A stretch of 64,000 bases of DNA from Phycicoccus sp. HDW14 (lineage in GTDB: Bacteria > Actinomycetota > Actinomycetes > Actinomycetales > Dermatophilaceae), in NCBI RefSeq assembly GCF_011383005.1, contig NZ_CP049935.1:2108001-2172000 (forward strand), read 5' to 3'. Within the stretch, counting starts at the first letter, position 1. Each line of letters opens with the position of its first letter. Of this stretch, positions 1 to 11,400 are shown piece by piece. The notes below the pieces were generated by a model, which worked only from the letters and a program-made list of their open reading frames with translations, was not told the origin of the DNA and searched no databases. The position numbers and the translations under genes are program-made.

Positions 1-191
1 GAGCCGTCGACGACGAGGACGACCTCGTGGTGCGGGGTGAGCCCGGCGAGGACGGGGAGGAGGCCGCGGACGAGGTCGGCGACCGTGCCCTCGGAGCGGT
101 AGCAGGGGACGACGACCGAGACGCCGCCCGGCCACGCGGCGCCGGACTGCGCGTCCGGGGACGTGCGGGAGGAGGGGTGCGTGTCCGACAC
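1..191 (-). CDS. Family 2 glycosyltransferase, N-terminal fragment (runs off the left edge)
   Basis: Only about 63 N-terminal codons are present. After a polar leader of about 24 residues comes a GT-A nucleotide-sugar fold: VSVVVPCYRSEG, then HHEVVLVVDGS, the usual first beta strand and first acidic motif of GT2 enzymes. The GTG start at 191 is chosen because a strong AGGAGG lies five bases before it. Substrate cannot be judged from this piece. It may belong to the same surface-glycan theme as the rest of the window. Confidence 0.75.
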   Translation of the reverse strand, partial: MSDTHPSSRTSPDAQSGAAWPGGVSVVVPCYRSEGTVADLVRGLLPVLAGLTPHHEVVLVVDG

Positions 192-313
192 CGTGAGCCT
201 CCTGCAGAACCGTCCGACTGTGACGGGTCGACGCTAGGAGCGCGGGATCGCAGGGGGCGAGGGGACGCCGGGACAACTGGACGTTCGGCCGACCCGACTC
301 GGGGCGGACGACC

Positions 314-348
314 GAGGGCGCCGCCGGGGAGTCCCCGACGGCGCCCTC
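314..348 (-). terminator. Rho-independent-like hairpin after ahcY
   Basis: A perfect 10-bp outer stem (GAGGGCGCCG / CGGCGCCCTC) encloses an inner stem CGGGGA/TCCCCG. It sits about 40 bp past the ahcY stop. There is no clear T tract, which is common for actinobacterial terminators. It may stop ahcY transcription before the GT2 gene. Nothing else is seen between 192 and 386. Confidence 0.6.
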
Positions 349-386
349 GTGGCCGCGAACCGAGCGCTGGGCTCGGGGCGCTGGGC

Positions 387-1906
<1,520 letters not shown>

Positions 1907-1993
1907 TCATCACCCAGGCCGGTAGTGCGTCGTTCAGGGTACCGCAACGGCCCCCGTGCCCCGCAAAGCCGCGACAGGGGTTCGACGGGCGGC

Positions 1994-1999
1994 TAGCCT
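1994..1999 (+). promoter_or_regulatory. -10 box TAGCCT, leaderless start at 2007
   Basis: The hexamer ends 7 nt before the GTG of the mannosyltransferase, so transcription should begin at or next to the start codon. No -35 box or Shine-Dalgarno is evident. Confidence 0.5.
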
Positions 2000-2006
2000 G
2001 CGCGGC

Positions 2007-3235
2007 GTGTCCCCGAGCGCACCGAGCACCTCCGCCACCCGGCCTGCAGCGACGGTCCGGCGCCCGCCCGTGGACCTGCTCGTGCCGCTCGCGGTCTTCG
2101 CCGTCGCGCGCGTCGTCTCCGGCGTGATGCTGGCCGTCACCGCCCGGCTCCAGCCGGACCTCACCGACGACCCCTTCTGGCACGTCGAGGGCACCCGTCC
2201 GGCGAACCCCTCCTACCTCGAGGTCCTGTCGAACTGGGACGGGCAGTGGTTCAAGACGATCGCCCTGCACGGGTACGGGGCGGTGGCGGACGGCCGGGCC
2301 TCGGACCAGAGCGCCCTGGCCTTCTCCCCCGTCTACCCCTTCCTCGTGCGCGCGGTGATGGCCGTCACCGGGCTGGGCTTCGAGGCCGCGGCCTCGGGCG
2401 TGAGCCTCGTGGCGTCGGCGGCGGCCGTCGTCCTGCTCTTCCGGTGGCTGCTCGTGACCCGGGGCCGGGGGCCGCGGTCGCCGCGGTCTTCGTCCTGTCC
2501 TTCTTCCCGGCGGCGCCGGTGCTCCAGGCCGCGTACAGCGACGGACTGGCGCTGCTCCTCGTCGTCGTCCTGCTCCGCGCGGTCGCCGAGGACCGCTGGC
2601 GGGTCGCGTGGGCCGTGGCCCCGGCCCTCGCGCTGACCCGCCCGGTGCTGCTGCCCGTGGCCCTGCTGGTCCTCGTGGTCCGCTGGCGCGCCGCCGACGG
2701 CCACGTGCGGACGCTGCTCGCCGACCGGGTGCTGCTCGCCCGGGTCGTCGGGATCGGCGCCCTCGCGTTCCTCTGGCCGGTCCTCGCGGGCGTCATCTCG
2801 GGGTCGGCCACGGCCTACTCGACGACGCTCAAGGCCTGGCGGTCCGACGGCCTCTCGGTCGGTGGGTGGTTCAGCGGCCTGTGGACCAACGGGCTGCAGG
2901 TGCCCGTCGTCCTCTTCGTGGTGATCCTCGTCGCGCTCGTCGCCCTGCGGCTGAGGCGGAGGACCCCGGACGGCCCCGCCGACCACCTCGGCACCTGGGC
3001 CGGGGTCTACCTGCTCTTCGTGCTCGCGACCGCGCCGCCGAACGCCGGCATCGTCCGGCACACCCTGCTGACCCTCGTCCCGCTCGGCACGCTCGGTCCG
3101 ATGGCCGCGCACCTGACGCCGCGGCGCCGCGCCGTCCTGCTCGCCGTCGTCGTGGCGCTCGAGGTGGTGCTCCAGTGGGTGTGGATCCGCTACGTGTTCG
3201 TCGTCGCCGACGTCTCCGCCGCCCGCATCCCCTGA
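2007..3235 (+). CDS. PIG-V-like mannosyltransferase, membrane GT-C enzyme (frameshifted)
   Basis: Polytopic membrane protein of about 409 residues once one base is restored near 2465-2471 (GGCC-G5 region). The loop after the first membrane segment has SNWDGQWFKTIALHGYG, the WDG-W/Y...GY signature of the PIG-V (GPI mannosyltransferase 2-like) family, which uses polyprenyl-phosphate sugars on the outer face. A second conserved stretch is SFFPAAPVLQAAYSD. About eight to ten hydrophobic segments follow. GTG 2007 is preferred over GTG 1956 because TAGCCT lies 7 nt upstream. The gene is divergent from ahcY. The acceptor is unknown. Confidence 0.75.
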
Positions 3236-3248
3236 GCGGGAACGGAGC

Positions 3249-4268
3249 TCAGCCGCGGGAGGCGTCCTCGACGTCGGACTCGGAGACGTCGACGGAGGGA
3301 TGCCCGGGGCCGTCGACGCTCGGGCTGCCGGGGGCGGTGTCGAGGTCGGGCTCGAGGTAGATGACGAGGCGCAGCTGCGGCACGCTCTCGCGCGCGGCGC
3401 GCTCGGCCTCGTTGATGGCCGCGACCACCTCGGCCGCGCTGTCGGTCTCCCCCACCGCGAGCTTGGCGGCGACGAGCAGCTCGTCGGGGCCGAGGTGCAT
3501 CGTGCGGCTGTTGATGACCCGGTCGACCACCTCGGGCGACTCGAGGGCCCGGAGGATGCCCTGGCGCACGGGCAGCGAAGCCGACTCCCCGACGAGCAGC
3601 GAGCTCATCTCGACGGCGAGCACCGCGGCGAGCCCGACGAGCAGGACGCCGATCGCCCCCGACCCCAGGCCGTCCCAGACCGGGTTGCCGGTGACCAGGG
3701 TGAGCCCGACACCGGTGAGCGCGAAGGCCAGGCCGATGAGCGCGCCGAAGTCCTCGAGGAGCACGACGGGCAGCTCGGGGGACTTCGTCGTGCGGATGAA
3801 GCGCACCCACGAGCGACCCCGGCGGATGGCGTTGGACTCGCGCACCGCGGTGCGCAGGCTGAACCCCTCGAGCACCATCGCGACGAGCAACACCGCGAGC
3901 GGCACCCACCACCAGCGGGACTCGAACGGGTCGTAGTCGTTCTCGTGCAACGACTCCCGCACCTTCTCGTACGACTCGAAGAGCGCGAAGACACCACCGA
4001 GCACGAAGAGCATGATCGCGACGATGAAGGAGTAGACGTAGCGCTGCTGCCCGAAGCCGAAGGGGTGCTCGAGGGTGGCGTCGCGGCTGGCGCGGCGGCT
4101 GCCGACGAGGAGCAGCACCTGGTTGCCCGTGTCGGCGAGGGAGTGCACGGCCTCGGCGAGCATCGAGGAGAACCCGGTGAGCAGGAACGCGACGAGCTTG
4201 GTGACCGCCACCCCGAGGTTCGCCAACAGCGCCGCGAGGATCGCCGCTCGTCCACCCTCGCTCGCCAT
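3249..4268 (-). CDS. Cation diffusion facilitator family transporter
   Basis: Secondary transporter of 339 residues, probably exporting Zn2+ or a similar divalent metal in exchange for protons. There are about six membrane segments in the first 230 residues, then a cytoplasmic C-terminal domain. Metal-site residues are visible in AEAVHSLADTGNQ (helix 2, His/Asp) and in VLLEDFGALIGL (helix 5, Glu/Asp). HPFGFGQQRYVYSF is typical of the SLC30A9-like subgroup. The charged C-terminal tail has no histidine cluster. It is convergent with the mannosyltransferase and divergent from the YbaK gene, with its own leaderless promoter. Confidence 0.88.
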   Translation of the reverse strand: MASEGGRAAILAALLANLGVAVTKLVAFLLTGFSSMLAEAVHSLADTGNQVLLLVGSRRASRDATLEHPFGFGQQRYVYSFIVAIMLFVLGGVFALFESYEKVRESLHENDYDPFESRWWWVPLAVLLVAMVLEGFSLRTAVRESNAIRRGRSWVRFIRTTKSPELPVVLLEDFGALIGLAFALTGVGLTLVTGNPVWDGLGSGAIGVLLVGLAAVLAVEMSSLLVGESASLPVRQGILRALESPEVVDRVINSRTMHLGPDELLVAAKLAVGETDSAAEVVAAINEAERAARESVPQLRLVIYLEPDLDTAPGSPSVDGPGHPSVDVSESDVEDASRG

Positions 4269-4274
4269 GACCCG

Positions 4275-4280
4275 ATCCTA
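4275..4280 (-). promoter_or_regulatory. -10 box TAGGAT, leaderless start at 4268
   Basis: Ends 6 nt before the ATG of the CDF transporter. It is back to back with the -10 of the YbaK gene, forming a compact divergent promoter of about 40 bp. Confidence 0.5.
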
Positions 4281-4296
4281 GGGACCGCGGGTCGGC

Positions 4297-4302
4297 TAGC
4301 GT
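4297..4302 (+). promoter_or_regulatory. -10 box TAGCGT, leaderless start at 4310
   Basis: Ends 7 nt before the ATG of the YbaK-like gene. No Shine-Dalgarno lies in the gap. Confidence 0.5.
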
Positions 4303-4309
4303 CGACTGC

Positions 4310-4846
4310 ATGCCGACCTCTCGCGGGACCCTCGACTGGGCCGCCGCCACCGACCACCCCGAGCTGCTCGCTCCGCCGGTCCATCCGGCCCTCGCGGCCG
4401 TGCCCGGGGCGCTCGTCGCACCCATCGACGCCGACCTCGCCGACACGGCCGCCTTCTGCGAGGCCTACGACGTCGCACTGGGCGCCAGCGCCAACTGCGT
4501 GGTCGTCGCCGGGAAGCGGGGTGGGGTCACGTCGTACGCGGCGGTCATGGTGCTGGCCACCCACCGGGCCGACGTCAACGGGGCGGTGCGCCGCCACCTC
4601 GACGTCCGCAAGATCTCCTTCGCCCCGATGGACGACGCGGTGGGGCTCACCGGGATGGAGTACGGCGGCATCACACCGGTCGGGCTGCCGGACGGCTGGC
4701 CGGTGCTCGTCGACGAGGCGGTCGTGGCCGCCGGCGAGGTCGTCGTCGGCAGCGGGCTGCGGCGCAGCAAGCTGCTGCTGACCGGCGAGAACCTCCTGCG
4801 GCTACCGGGCGCACGGTCACTGGCGCTGGCCCAGCCGACGGGCTGA
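4310..4846 (+). CDS. YbaK/EbsC-family aminoacyl-tRNA editing protein
   Basis: Single-domain protein of 178 residues in the YbaK/ProX fold. Relatives deacylate mischarged tRNAs in the cytoplasm. Family features include CVVVAGKRGG, the lysine-containing stretch VRKISFAPMDDAV, GLTGMEYGGITPVGLP (the GxxxGG(I/V)xP signature) and VGSGLRRSKLLLTGENLL. It stands alone between divergent and convergent neighbours. Which misacylated tRNA it edits cannot be told from sequence. Confidence 0.85.
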   Translation: MPTSRGTLDWAAATDHPELLAPPVHPALAAVPGALVAPIDADLADTAAFCEAYDVALGASANCVVVAGKRGGVTSYAAVMVLATHRADVNGAVRRHLDVRKISFAPMDDAVGLTGMEYGGITPVGLPDGWPVLVDEAVVAAGEVVVGSGLRRSKLLLTGENLLRLPGARSLALAQPTG

Positions 4847-4876
4847 CGGCGGCCGGGGCGCCGACGAGGGCGGCGC

Positions 4877-6409
4877 TCAGAAGGGCGGGCGTTCGGGCCA
4901 TCTCGAGCGGTGGCGCCGTCCATGGTGCTCCCGGCCATGGACCTCGAGCCGGCACGGTCGGGCGTGCTCGGCGAGCACCGTGAGGCGGCTCTCGAGCGCG
5001 CTCCACGGGGGCGGGGGCTCCGGGCCCCGAGGAGGGAACCGCGCCGCGTCGGCTGCGGGCAGCACGACCGACTCGAGGGCGTCGAGGGCCGCCGTCGTGC
5101 GCAGGCGACCCGTCGGGTCGGTCCAGGTGGCCGTGCCGTCCGGAGCGAGGCGCAGCCGCCACCCGGGTGACTGCTTGAGGCGGTGGTGTCGACGGCAGAG
5201 GCACAGGAGGTTGGTGGCCGCGGTCGGCCCGAGCGGCCAGGGCCGGACGTGGTCGAGGTCGCAGAACCGGGCCGCCACGGCTCATCCCGGGAAGCGGCAG
5301 CGGCCGTCGCGGGCCCGGACGAGGGCCGCGAGCCGGGCGCCCGGCCGGTAGCCGTCGGACGCGAACCGGCTCTCCGGGTCGAGCCGGGCGCCGCTCATCG
5401 AGTGGCACGGGAGCGGGCCGGACGTCGGGTCGAGGTGCTCACGGACCCAGGCGCGAGGGACGAGCACCGGCTCGGAAGGTCGCGATCCGTGCACCTGGAC
5501 GAGGTCGTCGTCGCGGCCGGGGCCCTCGGCCGCGGCCGGCCGGGTGGAGGACGCACCCTCGACGCCGTCGACCGGGGCGGTGAGGACGACCCGCACGTCG
5601 ACGGACGAGTGCTGGAGGACGAGGTCGGTCAGGGCCTTGCCCCGGGCCTGCTCCACGGTGGCGCAGGTGCCGTCGCCGACGTAGCTGTGGGCCAGCCGGT
5701 CGACGGCGGTCCAGGCCGCGGCCGCATCCTCGCTGGGGAACGTGCCGAGCCAGGTGTCGACGCCGGGCTCGGCCACCCAGCGGCGCAGCCCGCACCGGGA
5801 CCGAGCCCGCACGGCGCGCTGCCGGAGGAGGTCGGGCGAGATCCGCGCGAGGAGCCGGCGGCAGCGCCGACGGAGGGCGGGGGCGTCGGAGTCGGCGAGG
5901 AACGGGTCGAGGGCGTCGACGACCGCCGCGGCGACGTCGGCCGGCGCCTCGGCGAGCTCGGTGGCGACGACGGACGCGCGGTAGGGGTCGAGCCGCCCGT
6001 CGAGCATCGCCGCGTGCAGCCCGCGCAGTCCGGTGGCGGCGCCGCGCACCCCGTCGCCGGCCTCGGACGGCTCGCGGCCACCACAGATGCGGACCGCGGT
6101 CTCGACCCGTCGCTGGGCCTGACCGTGTGAGGCTCCGACGAGGGGCGCCAGCAGGTCGGCGGCGTCGAGGGCGACGGTGCCGACAAGGTGCTCGACCTCG
6201 CCGAGCGTCCCGTCCTCGTCCCACACGCTCTCGCGGCGAGCCAGCTCGACGACGGCCTGGTCCTGGAGGGCGGTGACGACGTTGGGCACGCCCTGGCAGG
6301 ACGTGACGAGGGCTGTCCAGCCGTCCCGGTCGGTGGGGGCCTGGTGGAGCCGGTCGAGGAGGTCGCCGGCGAGCTCGGCCAGCGTGTCTGCGGCTGTCGT
6401 CGCGACCAT
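4877..6409 (-). pseudogene. DUF222/HNH endonuclease ('13E12 repeat' family) interrupted by an in-frame TGA
   Basis: The N-terminal 375 codons encode an alpha-helical DUF222 domain (LAGDLLDRLHQAP, VVELARRESVWDED, GQAQRRVETAVRICGG). The C-terminal part encodes an HNH nuclease (FCDLDHVRPW, TNLLCLCRRHHRLK). TGA (5282-5284) falls exactly at the conserved Cys codon of the CRFPGC zinc knuckle just before the HNH motif. The frame is the same on both sides, so one TGC-to-TGA change explains it. ATG 6409 follows GGGGAGGGGGAG. If the stop is real, the product loses its catalytic domain. The family is dispersed in many copies in actinobacteria. The 194 bp upstream hold an AT-richer patch (about 6470-6540) unlike the flanks. 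Confidence 0.85.
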
Positions 6410-6591
6410 CGGCTCCCCCTCCCCTCGTGGGTTCCATCCTACTCCCCGACGGCACCCCGGCAATGGCTGATCTCATCAATCTGTTTGTTGGACAACCTCT
6501 TTCGTCCCATCAACCTCGCACATCACGCCCATCGCCGGCGCCACGCGCGAGGACCGGCACGCCCTCACGGTTGCGGCCGGCCTGCCCCGGG

Positions 6592-6597
6592 TAGCGA
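6592..6597 (+). promoter_or_regulatory. Possible -10 box TAGCGA, start at 6604
   Basis: Ends 6 nt before the ATG of the small ORF, matching the leaderless layout elsewhere in the window, but the last base is A rather than T. Confidence 0.3.
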
Positions 6598-6603
6598 CCG
6601 GTC

Positions 6604-6888
6604 ATGGACATCGAACCGAGCGAGCAGGCGCAGCAGACCGCCGAGCAGGGCCAGGCTGCGGAGGACGAGCAGCGCACCGGCAAGGCGGCGCGGCAGTGGC
6701 GGACCGAGGCGGAAGGCATCGCGGAGATGCACGGCGACGCGCTCGAGCGGGCCGAGGCGATGGGCGACGAGGTCGAGACCTCCATCCCGGTCCCCGACCC
6801 CGCGCACGACCCGGGCGCCGTTCAGGAGCGCAGCATCGGCGAGGCCCGGGAGGCCCGGACCGGGCGCCACCACGCCGAGAACGGGTGA
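6604..6888 (+). CDS. Small hydrophilic protein of unknown function
   Basis: 94 residues, rich in Glu, Ala, Gln and Arg, with no membrane segment and no cysteine. The first half is probably a long helix (EQAQQTAEQGQAAEDEQRTG) and the second half is Pro/Asp-rich and probably disordered. I recognise no family. A -10-like TAGCGA lies 6 nt before the ATG, and the stop is only 3 nt from the convergent SIS gene, which makes a real gene more likely. Overlapping minus-strand frames look less protein-like. Confidence 0.45.
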   Translation: MDIEPSEQAQQTAEQGQAAEDEQRTGKAARQWRTEAEGIAEMHGDALERAEAMGDEVETSIPVPDPAHDPGAVQERSIGEAREARTGRHHAENG

Positions 6889-6891
6889 GCC

Positions 6892-8043
6892 TCAGGACGT
6901 GCGGTCGCGCAGGTCCGTGACGTGCCGGGAGACGGACGGGTCGAGGCCGAGCCCGAGGGCGAGGTAGGTCGCGGCGTAGTCGGTGAGTGCGACGAGCGAG
7001 GCCAGCCGCTCGACGGGGTGCCCGGCGCGCGCCTCCTGCTCGAGGACGACCACCCCGGACTCGCGGGCCGACCCGAGGACCGCCTCGGCCAGGGACGCCC
7101 CGGCGGGCCCGAGGGCCGGGTCGCGCAGCGCGAGCAGCCCGAGCCGCGGCACCGCCGGCCCGTCGAGGTAGGGGTCGGCGAAGATGTCACCGCCGCCGGT
7201 CGGAGCGGCGCCCAGGCCGCTGCCGAACGGACCGTCGAGCGTGGCGACGACGGAGGCCGCGGCATCCGGGAGGGCGCCGTGCGTCGCCGGCACGCGAGCG
7301 GTGCGCGAGAGCATCTGGGCCGCGCGACACGCGGCGACGCCGGTGAGCGCGCCGTCGCCGAGGACGACGGGGACGGTGCCGTCGAGCCCGAGGGCCAGCA
7401 CCTTGGCCGGGTTGACGAAGGCGTCCGACGAGGGTCGGCACTCCTCGGCCACCTCGTCGAGGACGTCGGCCACGGACTCGAGCACCGACGGTGGGCTGGA
7501 CGCCAGCCCGAGGGCGTCGGCGGCGACGAGCACGGGCGTCAGCAGCGACCAGAGCGCCGTGCGCGAGGACGGCGCCGGCAGCGCGACGTCGACGTGCACG
7601 CCGCGGGCCCGGGCGCAGACGTCGGCGAGCGGCGAGCCGGCCGCCCCGACGGTGAGCAACGAGGCGCCGCGACGGGCGGCCTCGGCGGCCAGCGCCAGCG
7701 GTCCCGCCGCCCGGCCCGACTGCGAGACCGCGATGACGAGGTCGAGCGGCCCGACCCATCCGGGCAGCGGTGCGTCCCGGCGGGCCGCGACGGGCACCGG
7801 GGAACCGGGCTCGGCGAGCAGGTCGAGGACGTCGCCGACGATGCCCGAGCCGCCGAGCGCCGCGACGAGCACCGAGCGGGGTCGCTCGCCGCCGGCGACC
7901 CTCCCGACCCCGGCCTCCTCCGCGGCGACGAGCGCTCGGCGCACCTGCGCGCCGGCCGAGGCCAGCCAGCGCAGGGTGTCGCGGGTGTCGAGCGCCGCGA
8001 GGGCCTCGACGTCGTCCAACCGGTTCTCGTCGACCCACGCCAT
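6892..8043 (-). CDS. SIS-domain phosphosugar isomerase-like protein (PGI/PMI type)
   Basis: Cytoplasmic protein of 383 residues with two SIS folds, resembling actinobacterial bifunctional phosphoglucose/phosphomannose isomerases. The first SIS motif is VLVAALGGSGIVGDVLD followed by LVIAVSQSGRAAGPLAL, a Ser/Thr-rich sugar-phosphate loop. The second half has CRAAQMLSRTARVPATHG. It sits near manB, as Rv3256c sits beside pmmA in M. tuberculosis, suggesting supply of mannose-6-phosphate to GDP-mannose. ATG 8043 follows GAGGAG at a distance of 9 nt. The catalytic role was not checked residue by residue. Confidence 0.8.
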   Translation of the reverse strand: MAWVDENRLDDVEALAALDTRDTLRWLASAGAQVRRALVAAEEAGVGRVAGGERPRSVLVAALGGSGIVGDVLDLLAEPGSPVPVAARRDAPLPGWVGPLDLVIAVSQSGRAAGPLALAAEAARRGASLLTVGAAGSPLADVCARARGVHVDVALPAPSSRTALWSLLTPVLVAADALGLASSPPSVLESVADVLDEVAEECRPSSDAFVNPAKVLALGLDGTVPVVLGDGALTGVAACRAAQMLSRTARVPATHGALPDAAASVVATLDGPFGSGLGAAPTGGGDIFADPYLDGPAVPRLGLLALRDPALGPAGASLAEAVLGSARESGVVVLEQEARAGHPVERLASLVALTDYAATYLALGLGLDPSVSRHVTDLRDRTS

Positions 8044-8138
8044 CGCAGGCGGCTCCTCGCGTCGGGCCCGCGCCGCGCGGGCCGGTGGCTGCGGCCGGGG
8101 CCCGGCCGGAGGCGGTGGCCGGCGGACCGGCCGGTGGC

Positions 8139-8345
8139 TCAGGCGGGGTGGCGCGCCTCGTCGACGAGCAGCACCGGGACGCCCTCGTCGACGCGGTAGG
8201 CCAGCCCGCACGACTCGTTCGTGCAGACCATCTCGGGACCGGTCGGGCCCTCGGCGTCGCGCAGCTCGCTGCGGCACGCGGGGCAGCGGAGGATCTCCCG
8301 CAGCCAGGGCTCGACGTGGGAGCTGGGGCCGGCCGGCTCGCTCAT
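8139..8345 (-). CDS. Trm112 family protein
   Basis: 68-residue zinc-ribbon-type protein (UPF0434/Trm112p-like). The first pair of ligands is ILRCPACRSEL and the second is MVCTNESCGLAY, followed by the conserved YRVDEGVPVLLVDEA. Eukaryotic Trm112 activates methyltransferases; the bacterial role is not established. It is transcribed just before the SIS gene and keeps this place in many actinobacteria. ATG 8345 follows AGAGG. Confidence 0.9.
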   Translation of the reverse strand: MSEPAGPSSHVEPWLREILRCPACRSELRDAEGPTGPEMVCTNESCGLAYRVDEGVPVLLVDEARHPA

Positions 8346-8454
8346 GGGGTCCTCTCGCAGGGGTCGTCCGGGACGGCCCCGATCCTTCCACACGCCGCTC
8401 GCCGCGGGGAGTGCTCCCCGGGCGTCCGTGTTGTGACCTGCGGTGGTGCTGCCT

Positions 8455-8460
8455 AGGGTC
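8455..8460 (+). promoter_or_regulatory. -10 box TAGGGT for the AfsR-like gene
   Basis: The predicted transcription start (about 8466) leaves a short leader of about 25 nt holding GGAGGG before GTG 8491, so this gene is not leaderless. Confidence 0.45.
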
Positions 8461-8490
8461 CCGTGTGACGACACGTGGGAGGGACGGACG

Positions 8491-11400
8491 GTGCAGCTCG
8501 AGATCCTCGGCAGGGTGCGCCTGTCCACCGACGCCGGCCCGGTGCGGCTCACCGAGCTCGAGCACGGCCTGCTCGCCTCCGCGGCGCTGCACGGCCACGT
8601 CGGGGTCGACACCCTCGCCGAGTGGCTCTGGGACGGCGACCCGCCCTCGTCGGTGCGCAACCGCGTGCAGTCGCTCGTCTCCGGCATCCGCCGCAAGGCC
8701 GGCACCGAGCAGCCCGTCATCGTCACCGAGGGCCGCGGCTACCGGCTCGGGGACGGAGTCGCCGTCGACCTCGCCCGGTGGGTCGAGGAGGTGACCGCCG
8801 CCCGCGCCCTGCGCCCCGAGGACCCCGCCGCCGCCCTCGGCCGCTACGACGCCGCCCTCGGGCTCTTCGTCCACGACCCGCTCCAGGGGGCACCGGCCAC
8901 GGCCGCCGTCGAGGTCGAGCGCGGCCGGCTCGCCCAGGAACGCCTCTCGGTGCTCGAGGAGCGGCACGACGCCGCGCTGCGCTCGGGCGCCCTCGACGGG
9001 CTCGTCGCCGAGCTCGACGCGCTCTGCGCCCGGCACCCGTACCACGAGGGCTTCGTCGCCCTCTTCATGCTCGCCCTCGCCGCCACCGGGCAGCAGGGGC
9101 GCGCGCTGGAGGTCTTCCAGGAGGCCCGCTCGCGCCTCGACGACGAGCTCGGGGTGCGCCCGTCCGACCAGCTCGCCGAGGCCCAGCGCCTCGTCCTGTC
9201 CGGGGTGCCCGTGGCACGCCGCCCGGAACCGGTGGAGGACGCGGGCGGAAGCGCGAGCGCGAGCGCGAGCGCCGGCACCGACGCCGCGGAGCCGGCCCAC
9301 CACCCCGCCGCACTCGGGCTGCCGGTCCCCCGCACCCTCCCGCGCCGTCCCGACCCGTTCGCGGGCCGCACCGGCGAGCTGGCCGAGGTCCGCCGGGCCG
9401 CCGAGGGGCTCGCCGACGGCCCGGTCGTCGTCGCCGTCACCGGCCTCCCGGGGTCCGGCAAGTCGGCCCTCGCCCTCGAGGCCGGCCACGCCCTGCGCGA
9501 CCTCTTCCCCGACGGCACGCTCTACCACGACGGCGCCAACACCCCCGGCGGCGTCCCCGTCGAGGCCGTCGTCACCTCCTTCCTCCCCCTGCTCGGCGTG
9601 CACCCCGAGGCCGTGCCCGCCTCGCCCCGCGCGCGGGCCGGCCTCTTCCGCTCGCTGCTCGACGGCCGTCGCGTGCTCGTCGTGCTCGACAACGTCACGG
9701 GGACGGACGAGGGCGCGGACGCCCGCCGCATCGCCGACCTGCTGCCGGCCGGTGCCGGGTCGATGGCCCTGGTCACCTCGCGCCGTCCCGTGGGCGGTCT
9801 GGGGGCGCGCCTGCGGGTCCGGCTGCGCAGCCTCGACCCCGCAGCGGCCCGCAGCCTGTTCGAGGCGCTGGTCGGCGACGAGCGGGTCGCCGAGGCCCCC
9901 GACGCGGTCGACGACGTCGTCCGGCTCACCGGCGCCGTGCCGCTGGCGCTCCGGCTGGTCGCCGGACGGCTCGCGCAGCGTCCCGACCTCGGGCTCGACG
10001 ACCTCGTCGAGCGACTCGAGCGGCTCGGCCCCGGGTCGGGCACCGACGAGATCGCGGTGCTGCGCGAGAGCCTCGACCAGCTGCTCGAGGGGCTCGACCC
10101 CACGGCCCGGCGCTGCGTGGAGGCCCTCGCCCACCTGCCCGCCGACGCCTTCAGCGGATGGGTCGCCGGCGCGGTGCTGGGCGACCCCGCCGCCGGTGAC
10201 GCCGCCCTCGACGCGATGCTCGAGGCCAGCCTCGTCGAGCCGGTCCTGCGCGAGGACCACGACACCCAGTACCGCCTGCACGACCTCGTGCGCACCCACG
10301 TCCGGGCCCGGGCGGGTCGCGGCCTGGCCGCCGACCCCGGCACGCAGGACGAGACCCAGGCCCTCGCCGAGGCCGCCGTGGCCCGCTCGGGCGCCTTCCT
10401 CGAGGACCGGCCGCACCGGTTCCTACCCGTCGCGCCGCGTCCGGCCACCCTGACCGCCCCGCAGCCCACGCCGCGGGTGCGACGGCGCTCGCGGCGCTTC
10501 TTCCGCACCGAGACACCGCTGTTCGTCGCGCTGGCTCGATCGCTGGCCGGGCACCGGCCCGACCTCTCGTGGCGCCTGCTCGCCGACTCGGCCCTCGGCA
10601 CCGACGCCGCGAGCGACCTGCACGCGTGGTTCGAGGCCGAGCACGAGGTGGCCGAGGCGTTGCACGGGGCCGACGACGACAGCCGGCTCGGGGCCGCCCA
10701 CCTCCTGCTGTGCCGGGCCTGGCTGCTGCAGGACCGGCGCTCGGCCTCCCGCGACGCCCGCGACCTGGCCGAGGCAGCGCGCCCCCGGCTGCTCCTGCTC
10801 GGCGCGCACGCGGCCGCGGCGGCTGCCTCCCTCGTCAGCGCCCAGGCCTCGACCTCGCTCGGCCGGCGCGACGAGGCCGAGGCGGCCATCGCCACCGCCG
10901 AGGCCTCCATCGGTCGCACCACCGACAGCACCCTCGCGGCGTGGGCGGCCATCGCCCGCGGCACGGTCCACAACGACTACGACGAGCTCGACGACGCCGC
11001 GCGCGAGTTCACGCGGGCCCGCGAGATCCTCACGGAGACACCGCGGACCGTGGCCTACGCCCTCGCCACGCTCGAGCTCTCCCGGGCCCGGCGGCGCACC
11101 GGCGAGCTCGGCCCCGCCACCCTGCTCGTCGACGAGTCGCTCGACATCCTGTCGGGGGTGGAGGCCGTGCACATGTACTCGTACGCCCTCGACGCCCGCG
11201 CCGAGGTCAGCCTCGCGGGCGGTCACGCGGCCGAGGCGCTCGAGGAGGCGAGCACCAGCCTCGAGCGGGCCTCGGCCTCGCTCGACGCCTTCCTCACCGC
11301 CCGCGCCCGCCGCACCCGCGCCCGGGCCCTCCTCGCGCTCGGACGGCTCGGCGAGGCCGAGAGCGAGCTGCGGGGTGCGGTCGAGGAGTTCACCGCGCTC

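Noticed and set aside
5270..5290. Selenocysteine at the TGA in the HNH gene
   Set aside because: No convincing stem-loop follows the TGA, DUF222/HNH proteins are not known selenoproteins, and the sequence has many other consensus problems.
6510..6873. Minus-strand frames opposite the small ORF at 6604
   Set aside because: No start site, promoter or family features; the plus-strand ORF has a -10-like box at the usual distance.
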